NCBI RefSeq assembly: GCF_000003195.3
Contig: NC_012871.2
Span: 55,047,802-55,111,801 of the forward strand
Reading direction: 5' to 3'
Source of the DNA: Sorghum bicolor
Lineage: Eukaryota > Streptophyta > Magnoliopsida > Poales > Poaceae
DNA: 64,000 bases
Both the position numbers and the translations under genes were made by a program. Numbering within the stretch: position 1 is the first letter of the stretch; each line of letters opens with the position of its first letter. Below are positions 1-11,478 of the stretch, one piece after another. Below the pieces are notes generated by a model that was not told the DNA's origin, did not search any database, and worked only from the letters and a program-made list of their open reading frames with translations.

Positions 1-264
1 TAATCATATGAGTTATTAGTAACCACAACTATAACCAAGATCATTACAATTCTAGCCATCAACCAAAATCAATTCACCATATCTAGCGGGCTAGTCGGGT
101 CTTAGTCATAGCGTGCGCTTACGATAAGCCTTTCGCCCCTCTCAATATCACAAAAGGTGCATAAAACACACATTTATTTAAGATAAGACACCTTTAGTCA
201 AATTCACATATAGGATTAGAACTTTATACTACACCTAGCTTGTAGTATATGCCTATACCCCTTT
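1..264. other. AT-rich intergenic DNA, nothing recognised
   Basis: No open reading frame of note, repeat boundary or RNA gene is visible here. The base composition is typical of grass intergenic DNA. Confidence 0.5.
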
Positions 265-491
265 CATCCTAAAAAGAGTGACGTTTTAGGTTTTCGTGCC
301 AGAAGTTTAACTCGATTTATAGAAAATACATACAATATTTATATCTTTAAGTAAATTTCTTAAAAAATTAGACTTAAAGATCTTTCCATGACACTAATTG
401 TGTACTATAAATATTAATATTTTTTACTATATATTTAATTAAAGTTATTTCTTGGAAACACAAACAATATTTATTTTGAGACGGAGGGAGT
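265..491. repeat. Stowaway-type MITE remnant
   Basis: The right end, near 481-491, reads ACGGAGGGAG followed by TA. That is the reverse complement of the canonical Stowaway (Tc1/mariner) terminus CTCCCTCCGT with its TA target site. The body is AT-rich, as usual for the family. The left end, near 265-280, is too decayed to set exactly. Confidence 0.5.
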
Positions 492-1088
492 ATATTTTAG
501 GGGAGCCTAAGGATTTTCTTTTGAGGATTAATTGAATACAGAAATTGGGCCAGGCCCAATTAGTATCCAACAGATATACTTTTATTATCTTTGTATAATT
601 CTAGCGTTCTCTCCGCTGACACCTCCGCCCTCGCGCAAACTCCCAGCGTCGTGGTGGGAGGAGGTTGCCGACTTGCCGTTGCTGTTGGCGTTTTCATTCC
701 GACATGTGGCCCAGGAAACGAGACCGCGGGTTGGGCTCATTGCCTCCGCTGCCCTGCTGCCTAGGAGTGGTGGGCTGGTGGCGTGCGGCCCGGCCCGGCC
801 CGGCCCGCGCGAAGCCAACCTAGTTTTAGTCACAGAGCGCACATATCTCGCAGCTCTAGGACATCGTGAAAATCACAATGCCAACGGCCTTGCTAACCTC
901 CATGCCGGCGATGCTACGAAGTTGTTCCAAGAAATGCTCCAGAGGAACATCGCTCTAATTCATCGCACGATAGGGGCATATGATGCCAACTCAATACTTT
1001 GTATTTATATTGTATATGATATATGATGTAGTTTCAGAAGAAAAAGGGAAAATATGACATTTGTTTCAAAACAAAATGGAGACATTTA
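492..1088. other. Intergenic stretch with a GC-rich core
   Basis: Positions 600-880 are GC-rich and include a short CGGCC repeat near 786-810. Overlapping ORFs of up to 164 codons exist on both strands, but the products resemble no family and the + strand reading simply follows the GC-rich patch. I see no supported gene. Confidence 0.4.
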
Positions 1089-1416
1089 GGCCTTGTTTGC
1101 CACAGCTTAACTTTACTAGTGAAGCTGTTTTTTTAGAAAATAGCTTTATGAGCAACTTTCTAAATGAAGCTAAGCTACTTTGGAAAAAGTGTTTGGTAAA
1201 ATAGCGTCACCAACTACTTCTTATATAGATGGGAGAAAGAAATGAGAGAGAGAGAGCTGCAATAAACTACTTTTTTCAGCTTCATCTCACTCATGTTTCT
1301 GTAAGAGGAGAAGAAAAACAGCTTCACTCATGAAGCTATTTTAGAAACAAGTTTTTGGCAAAAAAAAAAACTCACAACAGCTCATGAAGCTGTTGTGAGT
1401 TGTACCAAACAGAGCC
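1089..1416. repeat. Tourist/PIF-Harbinger-type MITE, about 328 bp
   Basis: It starts GGCCTTGTTTG and ends CCAAACAGAGCC, imperfect terminal inverted repeats. TTA lies on both sides (1086-1088 and 1417-1419), the usual 3-bp duplication of PIF/Harbinger elements. The interior repeats AGCTTCACTCATGAAGCT-like palindromes, so the transcript could fold into a long hairpin. Confidence 0.65.
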
Positions 1417-1953
1417 TTATTGTGGTGGATTAAGATTTAAGCCCACTCAGATAGTCAGATTGTGTGATAGGCACACGACAGGACGGCCCTTCACTCCTGA
1501 ATACTATGCAATGAGAGGCCCAGGGCAACTCCACTCTCCATGACATGGCCTCGGACGAAAGAGATGGCCCGATCCGTTATTTACTGGAGTCCATTTAGCA
1601 ACGACACCATCGGCCCATCAGAACAACTGGGCCGAGTGAGCAACAGAAGTGTTTATTTACACTTCATTCATATATGTACCTTTGTTCTGAAAATCATCTC
1701 CTTTTGAACTATGCATGGTCCGAGGAGGCTTCACCTTTCACCCGTCAAAAGCAAAGGGGAGTATAATCTTCAAAAGGAAATAAAGTCTCACCTTTTCACC
1801 ACCACATTAATCCATTCCATTATTTCATTATTTGCATTCTTATTCTTCCATCCAACTAAATAAAACAAGAGATGAAAAGTTTGCTTTTTGTGGAGGCAGC
1901 GTTAGGCCAATACCAACGTAGGCATACAAGATCAGCAGCCTCATGAAAAATTA
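1417..1953. other. Intergenic DNA without recognisable features
   Basis: I see no ORF with family resemblance and no repeat boundary. It separates two MITEs. Confidence 0.4.
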
Positions 1954-1956
1954 TTA

Positions 1957-2199
1957 GGCCTTGTTTAGTTCACTCTGAAAACCAAAAAGTTTTCAAGATT
2001 CTCCATCACATCGAATCTTTCGGCATATGCATGAAGCATTAAATATAGATGAAAATAAAAACTAATTGCACAGTTTACCTGTAAATCGCGAGACGAATCT
2101 TTTGATCCTAGTTAATCCATAAAAAGACAATATTTGCCACAAACAAACGAAAGTGCTACAGTACCGAAATCTAAAAATTTTTCACATCTAAACAAGGCC
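1957..2199. repeat. Tourist-like MITE, GGCCTTGTTTAG family, 243 bp
   Basis: The termini GGCCTTGTTTAG and CTAAACAAGGCC are perfect inverted repeats. TTA duplications flank the element (1954-1956 and 2200-2202). The interior carries the family body (GCATTAAATATAGATGAAAATAAA and CACAGTTTACC blocks) shared with the copies at 2952, 11479, 15487 and 16096 in this window. Confidence 0.85.
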
Positions 2200-2202
2200 T
2201 TA

Positions 2203-2597
2203 GTCCATGTAGGAGTGGATAGACCAAGATCAACACTTGCCCAACGGAGGGCACACCCCACAAACATGTCTTCTTGGCCCCATCACTCCCTGTTGTTCAC
2301 CAGTTCCCCTTCACTTTTCCTGCATGTACGCAGTTGGGATGGACAAGCTGGTGGTGCCTTCACTGATTTGTCAGACGAGGCATCGGCTCCTTCTTCAGGC
2401 TGCTCTGATAGCTAGCATAGCAAGGCTACCGTCTTCTTGCTTTTTCTATCCACGCAGCGCCCGAACCTCCGTGGTCTAACGAGACCACAAGACACAGTGG
2501 TCATTCGGTGTGCTCACAGTGCATGGTCAATGCAGCCATATAGTTGTGGTGTCATCCAAAAGTAGCATATCCAAATAGGAACGGAAAGTTTTAATGT
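2203..2597. other. Intergenic DNA between MITEs
   Basis: Short ORFs at 2134-2479 begin inside or overlap the MITE and have no family resemblance. Nothing else is recognised. Confidence 0.4.
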
Positions 2598-2854
2598 AGT
2601 ACTCGTTATATCCCAAATTATAAGTCATTTCAAGAGAGTTAATTATCTCAAGTTTGACCAAATTTATATAATAAGATAATAATATTTATGATATCAACTT
2701 AGTATCATTACATTGATCATTAATTATATTTTTATATTATACATATTTGATGTTATAAATCTTTGTAATTATTTCTATAATTTTGGTCAAAGTTGAGATG
2801 CTTTAACTCTCCAACATTTTTGGAATAACTTACAATTTAGGATGGATGGAGTAC
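2598..2854. repeat. Stowaway-like MITE, diverged, about 257 bp
   Basis: The left end resembles the Stowaway arm (CCCAAATTATAAGTCATTT at about 2612) and the right end carries its complement (AACTTACAATTTAGGATGGATGGAGTA at about 2826-2852). TA lies at the outer ends. The terminal CTCCCTCCGT motif has decayed on both sides. Confidence 0.6.
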
Positions 2855-2951
2855 TATCTATCTAACCTAAGCATATGTTTCTTGTCCCTATAACTCTTTC
2901 TCCCTATCATAATTTTCTGTGGTCCGCCCCATCTTTTCTCTCATGAGCTTA

Positions 2952-3194
2952 GGCCTTATTTAGTTTACCTAAAAAACTAAAAATTTTTCAAAATTCTCTG
3001 TCACATCGAATCATGCGGCACATGCATTGAGCATTAAATATAGATGAAAATAAAAACTAATTGCACAGTTTGTCAATAAATCGTTAAATAAATCTTTTAA
3101 GCCTAGTTACTCTATGATTAGACAACATTTGTCAAATAAAAATAAAAGTGCTACAGTGACAAAATCAAAAAACTTTTTGGATCTAAACAAGGCC
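2952..3194. repeat. Tourist-like MITE, GGCCTTGTTTAG family, 243 bp
   Basis: It starts GGCCTTATTTAG, ends CTAAACAAGGCC, and is flanked by TTA at 2949-2951 and 3195-3197. It has the same length and interior blocks as the copy at 1957-2199. Confidence 0.85.
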
Positions 3195-3813
3195 TTATTG
3201 TAGCTCTACACGTACTACTGCCACCTCCAAGGCACCTGCTTTTTATATCAGAGTCTAGTTGGACTCTTGAAGCACACACAAAAAGCAATTCTTATCCTGA
3301 GCTCTTGCACATTTCAACCTTTTGCTATTATTAGACGTCAACTTTGCAAAACGCTCATTGGGCTACGTGATAGCGGCACCCCATATATCGGTGCATGCTC
3401 TTTCGAGGATGTTTGTGTTGGGAGATGGGCATGCAATGACATCACGTATTGTGTTGGGAGATGGGCATGCAATGACAACGTGAGTGATGTCCAAGGGAAG
3501 AGAGACGATTTTGGCATCACACCTCTTATCTTATTGTTGTAATATACAAAGCTAACTTTGAGTGATACTAAGAATATAGAAAGCTTACACACATCCCCAA
3601 CCTTTAGTTTGAGTAAAAATATATTGATGTAGTAAAATCACAAAGTTGGCAAAGTGGTACAATAATCACACATTTTAGAGCGAAGAATAGGACCAAGGGT
3701 ATCAATTCAAGTGCAAGACCTAGTAGCATGTTGTATGGTCCACCAGAGCCTGCAACAGGATTTAAAGCCAGTGGCGACAAAATGGTTGACTGTTGTATGC
3801 AGTAGGCAGGTTA
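3195..3813. other. Intergenic DNA with a short tandem duplication
   Basis: The only structure is a 28-bp direct repeat (3414-3441 and 3450-3477, period 36 bp). An ORF at 3267-3542 reads through it but matches no family. Confidence 0.4.
3414..3477. repeat. 28-bp direct repeat, two copies, period 36 bp
   Basis: The block TGTGTTGGGAGATGGGCATG plus eight more bases occurs at 3414-3441 and again at 3450-3477 with no mismatch. It is a simple recent tandem duplication. Confidence 0.8.
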
Positions 3814-3972
3814 TTCTGATCGGTGGGAGTTTCATGATCCAGTTTCCGCAGAAGAATTTTATGGGAATAAAACTCTCTATTTCTATAAAACTCTTATCAT
3901 CTCTCTCTTCTGCCACATTAACATATTTAATGTACATAAAACTCTAATGAAACTCCATAAAGACTGCCCTTA
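3814..3972. repeat. Dispersed repeat (MITE-like), copy 1
   Basis: The segment contains AAACTCTCTATTT, AAACTCTTATCATCTCT, ATATTTAATGTACATAAAACT and a final ACTGCCCTTA. The same ordered blocks recur at 4668-4832. The two copies define a repeat family even though terminal inverted repeats are not clear. Confidence 0.5.
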
Positions 3973-4308
3973 GCATAGGGAAACTACAACATCATCATAC
4001 ATCGAGTTGATTGATATGGATCGACGATCAAATCGGTTGCACGGGTTGCAAGCTAGGTATAGGAGTAACTATAGACGGCAGAAGATTCAACGTGGCTAGG
4101 CTCTAAATCTGGCTCGTTAGATGGCAGATTATTCAACGTGCACCTTTTACCTGTAGACTAGGAAACACTGATGCCGTGTAATAGCTGGGTCGGAGCCCGG
4201 GAACAAACAAATAGCATGTACGGAGTAGTACATAGTGTGTGCCTGTATGATCATACATGGCGTACCACAGGTGTCCTGTTCCCGGCCACCACAGCGAGCG
4301 CCAATTAG

Positions 4309-4435
4309 GGGCTCGTTCGTTTCAGGCTATTCCTGGCCAGGAATAGTTCTTGGTGAAAATTGACTATAGAAATTAAACTAGCATTCCTGGTAGGAATGGT
4401 TCGTGGTCACCATTCCCTGCCAAATGAACGAGCCC
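4309..4435. repeat. Short MITE, 127 bp, GGGCTCGTTCG termini
   Basis: The ends GGGCTCGTTCGTTT and AAATGAACGAGCCC are inverted repeats. TAG lies immediately outside both ends (4306-4308 and 4436-4438). Two internal blocks, TCCTGGCCAGGAAT and ATTCCTGGTAGGAAT, are also self-complementary. Confidence 0.65.
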
Positions 4436-4667
4436 TAGTCGGAGCTACGCCGATCCATGACGCAGACCGGCCCGGGCCAGTAAGTACACGTAGCTCGACC
4501 TGATTGGTCGGCGGCCTCTCAATGATGCATGGATCCCCACCTTTCCGGTGGCCAGCATACAAGCACGCAAATCCAAGATGAGATGAGCTCCCTAGTCGTC
4601 TAGTACATCTCTATCAGTCATTAGCAGTCGTACGTGGACGATGGAGGATCGGTTAGTTTCGCGACTC

Positions 4668-4832
4668 ATTTTCCAACACATCTAAATTTTAGAAAAAATA
4701 TAGAAAAATTTTATTTTTATGAAACTCTCTCTATTTTGGTGAAACTCTTATCATCTCTTTATTAATATGGTATCACATCAGTATATTTAATGTCTATAAA
4801 ACTTTAATAAAACTTCATTAAAACTGACCTTA
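4668..4832. repeat. Dispersed repeat (MITE-like), copy 2
   Basis: It shares ordered blocks with 3814-3972 (GAAACTCTCTCTATTTT, AAACTCTTATCATCTCT, ATATTTAATGTCTATAAAAC, final CTGACCTTA). Confidence 0.5.
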
Positions 4833-5107
4833 TATATATTATGCGAGTGCCCCATGCGATGATTAACTCCCAACAAGTTGAGCGTACGCGATGGAGCAAT
4901 GCAAGCTAAGCCCCGGCCACCCCCACCCCCTTGCGAGGGACAGAGCAGGACGACGATGCCGGACGCCACACGGTCGGTATCCATGCTAACATCTAGTCCG
5001 TACTGCACTGTAGCTAGCTAGCTAGTTTGGCAGCATCCACGTAGCCCCGTAGGTCGCTAGCTGATGCATTCCTTGATTTGCATTGCGGGGTCGCCGGCTG
5101 CGTCGTC
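4833..5107. other. Intergenic flank of the copia element
   Basis: There is a short TAGC repeat at 5020-5031. The last five bases (TCGTC, 5103-5107) are the left target-site duplication of the copia element. Confidence 0.5.
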
Positions 5108-5498
5108 TGTTAGTTAGCTAAACCTGTGCACGATATCTAATAATCTTTGTTCTAGTAAAGTCAGTCGGATTAGGGGCGGTCGTGATCTTAGGCGTGCAAG
5201 ATCATGATCAGCTCGGATCGGTTTAGGACTCTCGCCATGACGTGCTAAGCGCACGCGGCACATATCGAGTTGTAAACGATGTGGGGCACTTTGTATGACA
5301 TGGCGTGGGGGGCTTGGATTGTGCAAGCCAGTGCCTGCTATAAAAGCAAGGAATAAACGATCATAAGCGCTGCGGTTGTGGCAGTAACAAAACCTCTTCT
5401 TCGTCTCGTCGAGTTGTTCTTCGCGTTCGTTCTCGCCGCGGTGACCACGCACCCACCGGCGCTCGTTCCTGGCGTGTTGGAGATATCCTGCTCCAACA
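5108..5498 (+). repeat. Copia 5' LTR
   Basis: 391 bp, TG...CA ends, nearly identical to 9869-10258. CTATAAAAGCAAGG at 5339-5352 is a plausible TATA box, so transcription would start shortly after it. Confidence 0.9.
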
Positions 5499-5500
5499 CG

Positions 5501-5513
5501 TGGTATCAGAGCC
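5501..5513 (+). promoter_or_regulatory. Copia primer-binding site (initiator tRNA-Met type)
   Basis: TGGTATCAGAGCC lies two bases after the 5' LTR. It is the usual plant copia site complementary to the 3' end of initiator methionine tRNA, which primes minus-strand DNA synthesis. Confidence 0.9.
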
Positions 5514-5627
5514 GTGGAAAGCCGGGGGAGGTGGTGTTCGGTGACGTAGAGGACTTGAATAGAAGACTAGGTGATTCAGATCACCGAGATCGAGAAGAAG
5601 GAGGCGGGAGCATCTACAATCGTCGTC

Positions 5628-8600
5628 ATGGGAAGCAGCGGTGACAAGGAGAAGATGGAGCGGGCATGGAACCAGGTTGCAGGCAATCTGATCTGGCCAT
5701 CCCTGTCTCGATCGAACTATCAAGAGTGGTCTTCTCACGTTCGGTGCAATCTCGAAGCCATGTATCTGTGGGATGCGATCGAATCTGACAAGGTGGAGCG
5801 AAGACATGATCGGCTTGCCTTGGGGGCCATCCTGCGTGGCGTACCCCCCGATATGCACTCCATGCTACTCAATAAGAAGTCAGCGAAGGAGGCATGGGAG
5901 GCTATTAAATCGATGTGTTTGGGTGCAGAGAGGGTGAAAGTGGTAAACACACAAAAGTTGCTTTCTGAATTCGAGTCAATTTCTTTCAAACCTGGCGAAA
6001 CTATTGATGAATTTGCGGTGAGGATATCCAAGTTGGCAACAGATTTGCGTGGTCTCGGTGAGAAGTCAGTCGATGATACACGAGTTGTCAAGAAATTCCT
6101 CAGGGTGGTGCCATCCAAATATGATCAGGTGGCGGTATCAATTGAGATGTTTCGTGATCTGAAGGAATTATCACTTGAAGATCGTGTAGCTTGTCTTCGG
6201 GCGGCGGAAGACCGATTTGAATCTACAGATAAGGTTGGTCGTTTGTTGCTCACGGAAGAAGAGTGGGCGTCGAGAAACAAGAGCCGCATGATGTCAGCCG
6301 ATTCATCTGGCTCAGGAAACAGGAAGGGAGGACAATATGCCAAGAAAGATCGATCTGCTGGACGTGGTGGTGCTGGGAGGACTGAGCGTGATAGACGTGA
6401 TTAGGGCGATGGTCATGGCTCTGCAGGACCACCGCGTCGTAAAGGGAAGTGCAGGAAGTGTGGTGTATATGGGCATTGGGGCAAGGAGTGCCCAAACAAG
6501 AAGAAGGCGAAGGAAGATCAGGGGGAAGTAGCTCATCATGTCAATTCTGAAACTGATGCTCCACCAGCGCTTCTTGTGGCTCAAGTCTGCAACATTGTTC
6601 ACACATCGAACACAGAAGCACCTCGGCTGTTCCTAAACCAGGAACATGTGTTTCCCTCCAAATACGAGCAAGGTGCTTGGGTACTCGACACGGGCGCCAC
6701 GAATCATATGACTGGCTGCCGTAACTCACTGTCAAGCCTAGATGAGTCCGTGCGAGGAGCAGTGAGATTTGGGGATGGCTCTACGGTGGAAATCTGCGGG
6801 ATCGGTGCAGTGACAATCTCAGGGAGGAATGACGAACATCGGGTACTGACAGAGGTTTATTACATTCCGTCTCTCAGATGCAACATTGTGAGTATAGGGC
6901 AACTGGAAGAAGGAGGTTGTCGTGTTGAAATCGACAAAGGTGCAATGGAGGTGTTCGATCGAGAACAGGCGGGAGTACGGAGGACCGTGCTGATACGTGC
7001 AGAACGCAGGAATCGTCTATACGTCATGAGGGTGAAGTTGACTTCACCTGTGTGTCTGTTATCGAAGATGGACGAAGTAGCTTGGTGCTGGCACGCGCGG
7101 TTTGGACATCTTAACTTTAGGTCACTGCGAGAGCTTGGGACAAAGGGGATGGTGGAAGGGATACTGATCATCAAGAAGTCGGAACAGGTGTGTAATGGAT
7201 GTGTGCTAGGTAAACAGCATCGGACACCGTTTCCACAGATCTCGGCCTACCGTGCGTTAGCAGGACTGGAGTTGGTTCACACTGATCTGTGTGGACAGAT
7301 TACACCAGCCACACCAGGAGGGAAGTCGTATTTTCTTTTTATTGTCGATGACTTCAGCCGGTACATGTGGCTTGAACTCCTGGCAACAAAGGACGAAGCA
7401 CTGGGCTACCTGAAGAAGTTCAAAGCAGCAACAGAGCTGGAATCAGGCCATCGCCTGATGGCGGTCCGAACAGACTGAGGCGAGGAGTTCAACTCGGGAG
7501 CTTTTATGGCCTTCTATAGCGACAATGGGATAAGGCACAACACCACTACTCCGTATTCTCCACAACAAAATGGCATCGTAGAAAGGAGGAATCAAACAGT
7601 GGTGGAAATGGCGAGGTGCTTACTCAAGAGCATGGATGTGCCATCACTGTTCTGGGGCGAAGCAGTCAAAACTGCGGTTTATATACTAAACAGATCCCCA
7701 ACCAAGAGTGTTAGAGGAAAGACTCCTTTCCAGGCCTGGTTTGGTAAAAAGCTAGGGGTTAAACACCTTCGAACTTTCGGCTGTGCAGCATATGCGAAGC
7801 GTGTTGGACCCAGGGTGAGCAAGCTGACTGACACAGCGATTCTAGGTGTCTTCCTTAGGTATGAACCTGGGACAAAAGGGTATCGTATTTACGATCCAGT
7901 GAAGAAGCAACTGATGGTTTCTCGTGATGTTGTCTTTGATGAAGAGAGACCATAGAATTGGGGAGGAAAAGCAGGCAGCACGGACGAGGTAGCAGCACCA
8001 GCAGCGGTTCCTGATACGTTCACAGTCTAGGGGTATGATGACGATGCTATTGTTCATGGTCCGACAATAAGACCAGGCGTTGATAATGAGCCTGTTTCGC
8101 CTGCTGTATCAATTCTAGTGGTGGGGGGTGATGCTCCAGGGTCACCACACACCCCGATCTCAAGTCATGGAGGACCGATGGTACAGTGGGCGACACCGCC
8201 TTCGGATGAATCAGTTGGCTCTGATGACGCGCCATTGAGGTACCGAACGATTTCTGATCTGCTTGACAGCACAGAAGAAATACAGGAGTTTGAGTACAGC
8301 GTGATTTGTCTAGCTACGGCAGAAGAACCGAGTTCTGTCGCGGAGGCTATGTCAGAAGAATGTTGGCGGCAAGCAATGCGGTCAGAGATGCAGGCTATTG
8401 AGGCAAATCGCACCTGGGATGTCAGTGTGTTGCCACCAAAGCACAAAGCCATTGGCCTGAAATGGGTTTTCAAGGTCAAGAAAGATCCAAGCGGTAAAGT
8501 TGTCAAGTATAAGCACGTCTGGTAGCAAAAGGGTATGCTCAACGACATGGAGTGGATTTTGATGAAGTTTTTACGCTGGTAGCCAGGTTAGAGACTGTAA

Positions 8601-9859
8601 GAGTATTGTTGGCATTAGCAGCTCAAGGTGGCTGGGAAGTTCACCATATGGATGTGAAATCGGCTTTCCTGAATGGTGATCTCATTGAAACCGTGTACGT
8701 GCAACAACGTCCAGGTTTCATAATAGGCGATGGCTCAAAAGTTCTCAAGCTTAGAAAAGCACTCTATGGGTTAAAGTAAGCTCTAAGGGCGTGGAATTCG
8801 AAGCTGGACAGTGAACTGGTTGCTCTAGATTTTGCCAGAAGCAAGTTGGATCATGCTGTTTATAGAAGAGACAACAAGAGCTCTTTTTTGCTTGTGGGAG
8901 AGTACGTGGATGATTTGATTATCTCGGGACCTAGTGTGAGTGATATCAGAAGTTTCAAGTCAGAGATGAAGAAGAAATTTAGTATGAGTGACTTGGGCCT
9001 GTTAACTTACTATCTGGGTATTGAGGTAACACAGGGAGAGGATGGAGTCACTCTCTGTCAGAGCTCATATGCTGCTAGGATCCTCGAGGTTGCAGGTATG
9101 AGTGGCTGCAATCCATGTGAGATGCCTATGGAGTGTCATTTGAAGCTCAGCAAGCAAAAGGAGGGGTAAGCCGTGGATGCAACAATGTATAGAAGTCTGA
9201 TTGGGAGTTTGAGGTATCTGGTAAACTCCCGGCCAGAATTGGCATATGCAGTGGGTGTGGTTAGCCGTTACATGGAGGCTCCTGGTAAGCAACATTGGGC
9301 AGCAGTCAAGCATATCCTTAGATACCTGAAGGAAACTTTGGGGTATGGCTGCAAGTACGAGAGGGGAACTGAGCTAAAGCCCGTCCTAGTGGGCTATAGC
9401 GACAGTGACTTCGCAGGAGATGTAGAGGACAGGAAGAGCACTTCAGGTGTTGGCTATTTTCTAGGTGGAAGTCTGGTCACCTGGGCTTCACAGAAGCAGA
9501 AAATCGTGGCGCTATCCTCTTGTGAAGCCGAGTACGTTGCAGGGGCAGCAGCGTGCCAAGGGATATGGTTATGCCGATTGATTTCAGATATGCTAGGAAC
9601 AAAGGAGATGACAGTGAAGCTACTCATGGATAACATGTCTGCAATCGCGCTCAGTAGGAATCCGGTGCATCACGATCGTAGCAATCACATTGATACAAGG
9701 TATCACTTCTTGCGTGAATGCATTGAGGATGGAAAGGTGGAGGTTGATCACGTCGGGACTGCGGAGTAGCTGGCCGATATCTTCACGAAGGCGCTGGGGC
9801 GAGTCAAGTTTGTAGAACTTAGGAGTGCTTTAGGGGTCGTAGATGTGCATCAAGTTTAG
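5628..9859 (+). pseudogene. Copia gag-pol polyprotein, broken
   Basis: One reading frame encodes, in order: a UBN2/gag-like region (about 5650-6300), a CCHC zinc knuckle (CRKCGVYGHWGKEC, 6450-6491), the protease active site (LDTGATNHM, near 6685), a GAG-pre-integrase HHCC region (near 7090-7210), the integrase core (HTDLCG near 7278, DNGIRHNTTTPYSPQQNG near 7520), RT (HHMDVKSAFLNGDL near 8643; YVDD near 8905) and RNase H (CEAEY near 9522). Breaks are stops at 6402, 7476, 7953, 8028, 8777, 9167 and 9767 and a 1-base loss near 8510 (frame 0 before, frame 2 after). Where the family residue is clear, the stops fit C-to-T or G-to-A change. Start chosen at 5628 (MGSSGDKEK); 5571 is an in-frame alternative. 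The natural stop is at 9857-9859. Confidence 0.9.
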
Positions 9860-9866
9860 GGGGTGA
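9853..9866 (+). promoter_or_regulatory. Copia polypurine tract
   Basis: AGTTTAGGGGGTGA lies just before the 3' LTR. This is where plus-strand synthesis would start. It overlaps the end of the pol frame. Confidence 0.7.
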
Positions 9867-9868
9867 TT

Positions 9869-10258
9869 TGTTAGTTAGCTAAACCTATGCATGATATCTA
9901 ATAATCTTTGTTCTAGTAGAGTCAGTCGGATTAGGGGTGGTTGTGATCTTAGGCGTGCAAGATCACGATCAGCTCGGGTCGGTTTAGGACTCTCGCCATG
10001 ACGTGCTAAGCGCACGCGACACATATCGAGTTGTAAACGATGTGGGGCACTTTGTATGACATGGCGTGGGGGGCTTGGATTGTGCAAGCCCGTGCCTGCT
10101 ATAAAAGCAAGGAATAAACGATCATAAGCACTGCGGTTGTGGCAGTAACAAAACCTGTTATTCGTCTTGTCGAGTTGTTCTTTGCGTTCGTTCTCGCCGC
10201 GGTGACCACGCACCCACCGGCGCTCGTTCCTGGCGCGTGGAGATATCCTGCTCCAACA
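9869..10258 (+). repeat. Copia 3' LTR
   Basis: 390 bp, TGTTAG...CCAACA, matching 5108-5498. It is followed by the TCGTC duplication and further TCG repeats. Confidence 0.9.
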
Positions 10259-10559
10259 TCGTCGTCGTCGTCAGGCTCGGCTCACGCGTGAGTGACCTGA
10301 AAGGTGAGGACTGAGGACGGAGGCGGCCAATGCAAGGTGCGGACACGCGGGGTCGATCCACGCAGCACAAATTGGAAACCTAGGGTGTGTGGCCGGACTT
10401 GTTTTGTTCTGATAAACTATGATAAAAAGTGCTAAATAGTTGGTAGATTCTACTGATAATCTCTAAATCGATTTGTCAAAGGAAGCAGGCTCCAACGCTC
10501 GCTCATCAGTAGTACGGCATCTGCATCTGCATCTGCATGCGTGCCTCCGTCTTTTCTCA
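10259..10559. other. Intergenic, microsatellites
   Basis: (TCG)n at 10259-10272 and (CTGCAT)n at 10517-10538. No gene is seen. Confidence 0.5.
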
Positions 10560-11365
10560 GCCTCGGCAATCGGTGTTAACCGACAGTTTCGGTTCGGTTA
10601 TTCGGTGGAGTAAAACTTCGGTTTCAGACAAGGTTGCAACCGATTGGTTCTCAAGAGAAAGAGAAACCGACAACTTCGGCTTCGGTTTGCTCGGTTCGGT
10701 GTTCGGTTTCAACCAAGATATTCTCATCGCCGGCGTGGGGCTGGCCGGTTGGGACCGAGGAATGTCTTGCCGCACTGCTGCTCGCAGCTCGCCCCCATGC
10801 CTGCGTCGTCCGTCGGCGCTGGCCGCCGGCGCTGGCACGCATAGCCGCACCACCCAGATCACCATGTGTGTCGCGCCGTCCAGCTCGCCATGTGTGACTG
10901 CGTTGTCAAGCTCGCCGCTCATCTGCACTTGGCGCTTGCCGCTCACACGTGCGGCCGTGTCGCCCCGCTCGTGTTCACAGGTGCGGATAGATCGAGATTT
11001 GCGACTCGAGACTTGAGAGGAACGAAGAAAGAGAATGAGGATAAAGGAGAGAGGGTCACGATGACAACCTCACGGAGTCTTTCTTTCGTTTGCAGGTTGT
11101 GGGAGCCTTTGGGTTGTCCACGTGATGGGCCTTCTTGGGCCAGGCCTGGTGCCATGCGATGAGGATGCGGGAGGTGCACTACAATAGAGTTCGGTTTGAT
11201 CGGGTGTTCGGTTCTCGTGGCCTGGAAACCGACACTGAAGCCGAACACCGAAACACTCAAGAGCTCAAACCGAAACCGAATTAAAAAACCCAAAAAACCA
11301 AAAGTTCGGTTCGGTTCGGCTCGGTTCGGTTCGGCTCTCGGTTCTCGGTTAAAATGTGCCCAGCC
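10560..11365. repeat. Candidate non-autonomous DNA transposon with TTCGGTT arrays
   Basis: Both flanks of a GC-rich core are dense in TTCGGTT and its complement AACCGAA: about 10575-10725 on the left and 11190-11365 on the right, the latter including TTCGGTTCGGTTCGG. Subterminal arrays of this kind are a hallmark of hAT-type elements. I could not fix termini or a target duplication, so class and limits are inference. ORFs inside (for example 10537-11016) match no family. Confidence 0.35.
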
Positions 11366-11478
11366 TGAGTCTTTTCCATGACAAACGGGCCGGGCCCAGC
11401 CAGTTGCCTGCCCGGGGTACGCATTGCAGCCAACTGGGCAACTCGGCCTGGCGGTCAGAGCGAGCCAATAACTACTTA

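Larger units (their letters stand above)
5108..10258 (+). mobile_element. Ty1/copia LTR retrotransposon, complete but inactive
   Basis: Two LTRs of 391 and 390 bp begin TGTTAG and end CCAACA. The 5-bp duplication TCGTC flanks both ends (5103-5107, 10259-10263). A primer-binding site follows the left LTR and a purine tract precedes the right LTR. Domain order is gag, protease, integrase, RT, RNase H, the copia order. The insertion landed in a (TCG)n microsatellite. By hand I count roughly 15 differences between the LTRs (about 4 %), so the insertion is not recent. One frameshift and seven in-frame stops break the polyprotein. Confidence 0.95.

Noticed and set aside
532..1026. 164-codon ORF on the plus strand as a host gene
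   Set aside because: No family resemblance, an overlapping ORF on the other strand, and it simply follows a GC-rich patch.
10537..11293. Several overlapping ORFs as host genes
   Set aside because: They lie in the TTCGGTT-array element, occur in most frames at once, and show no domain.
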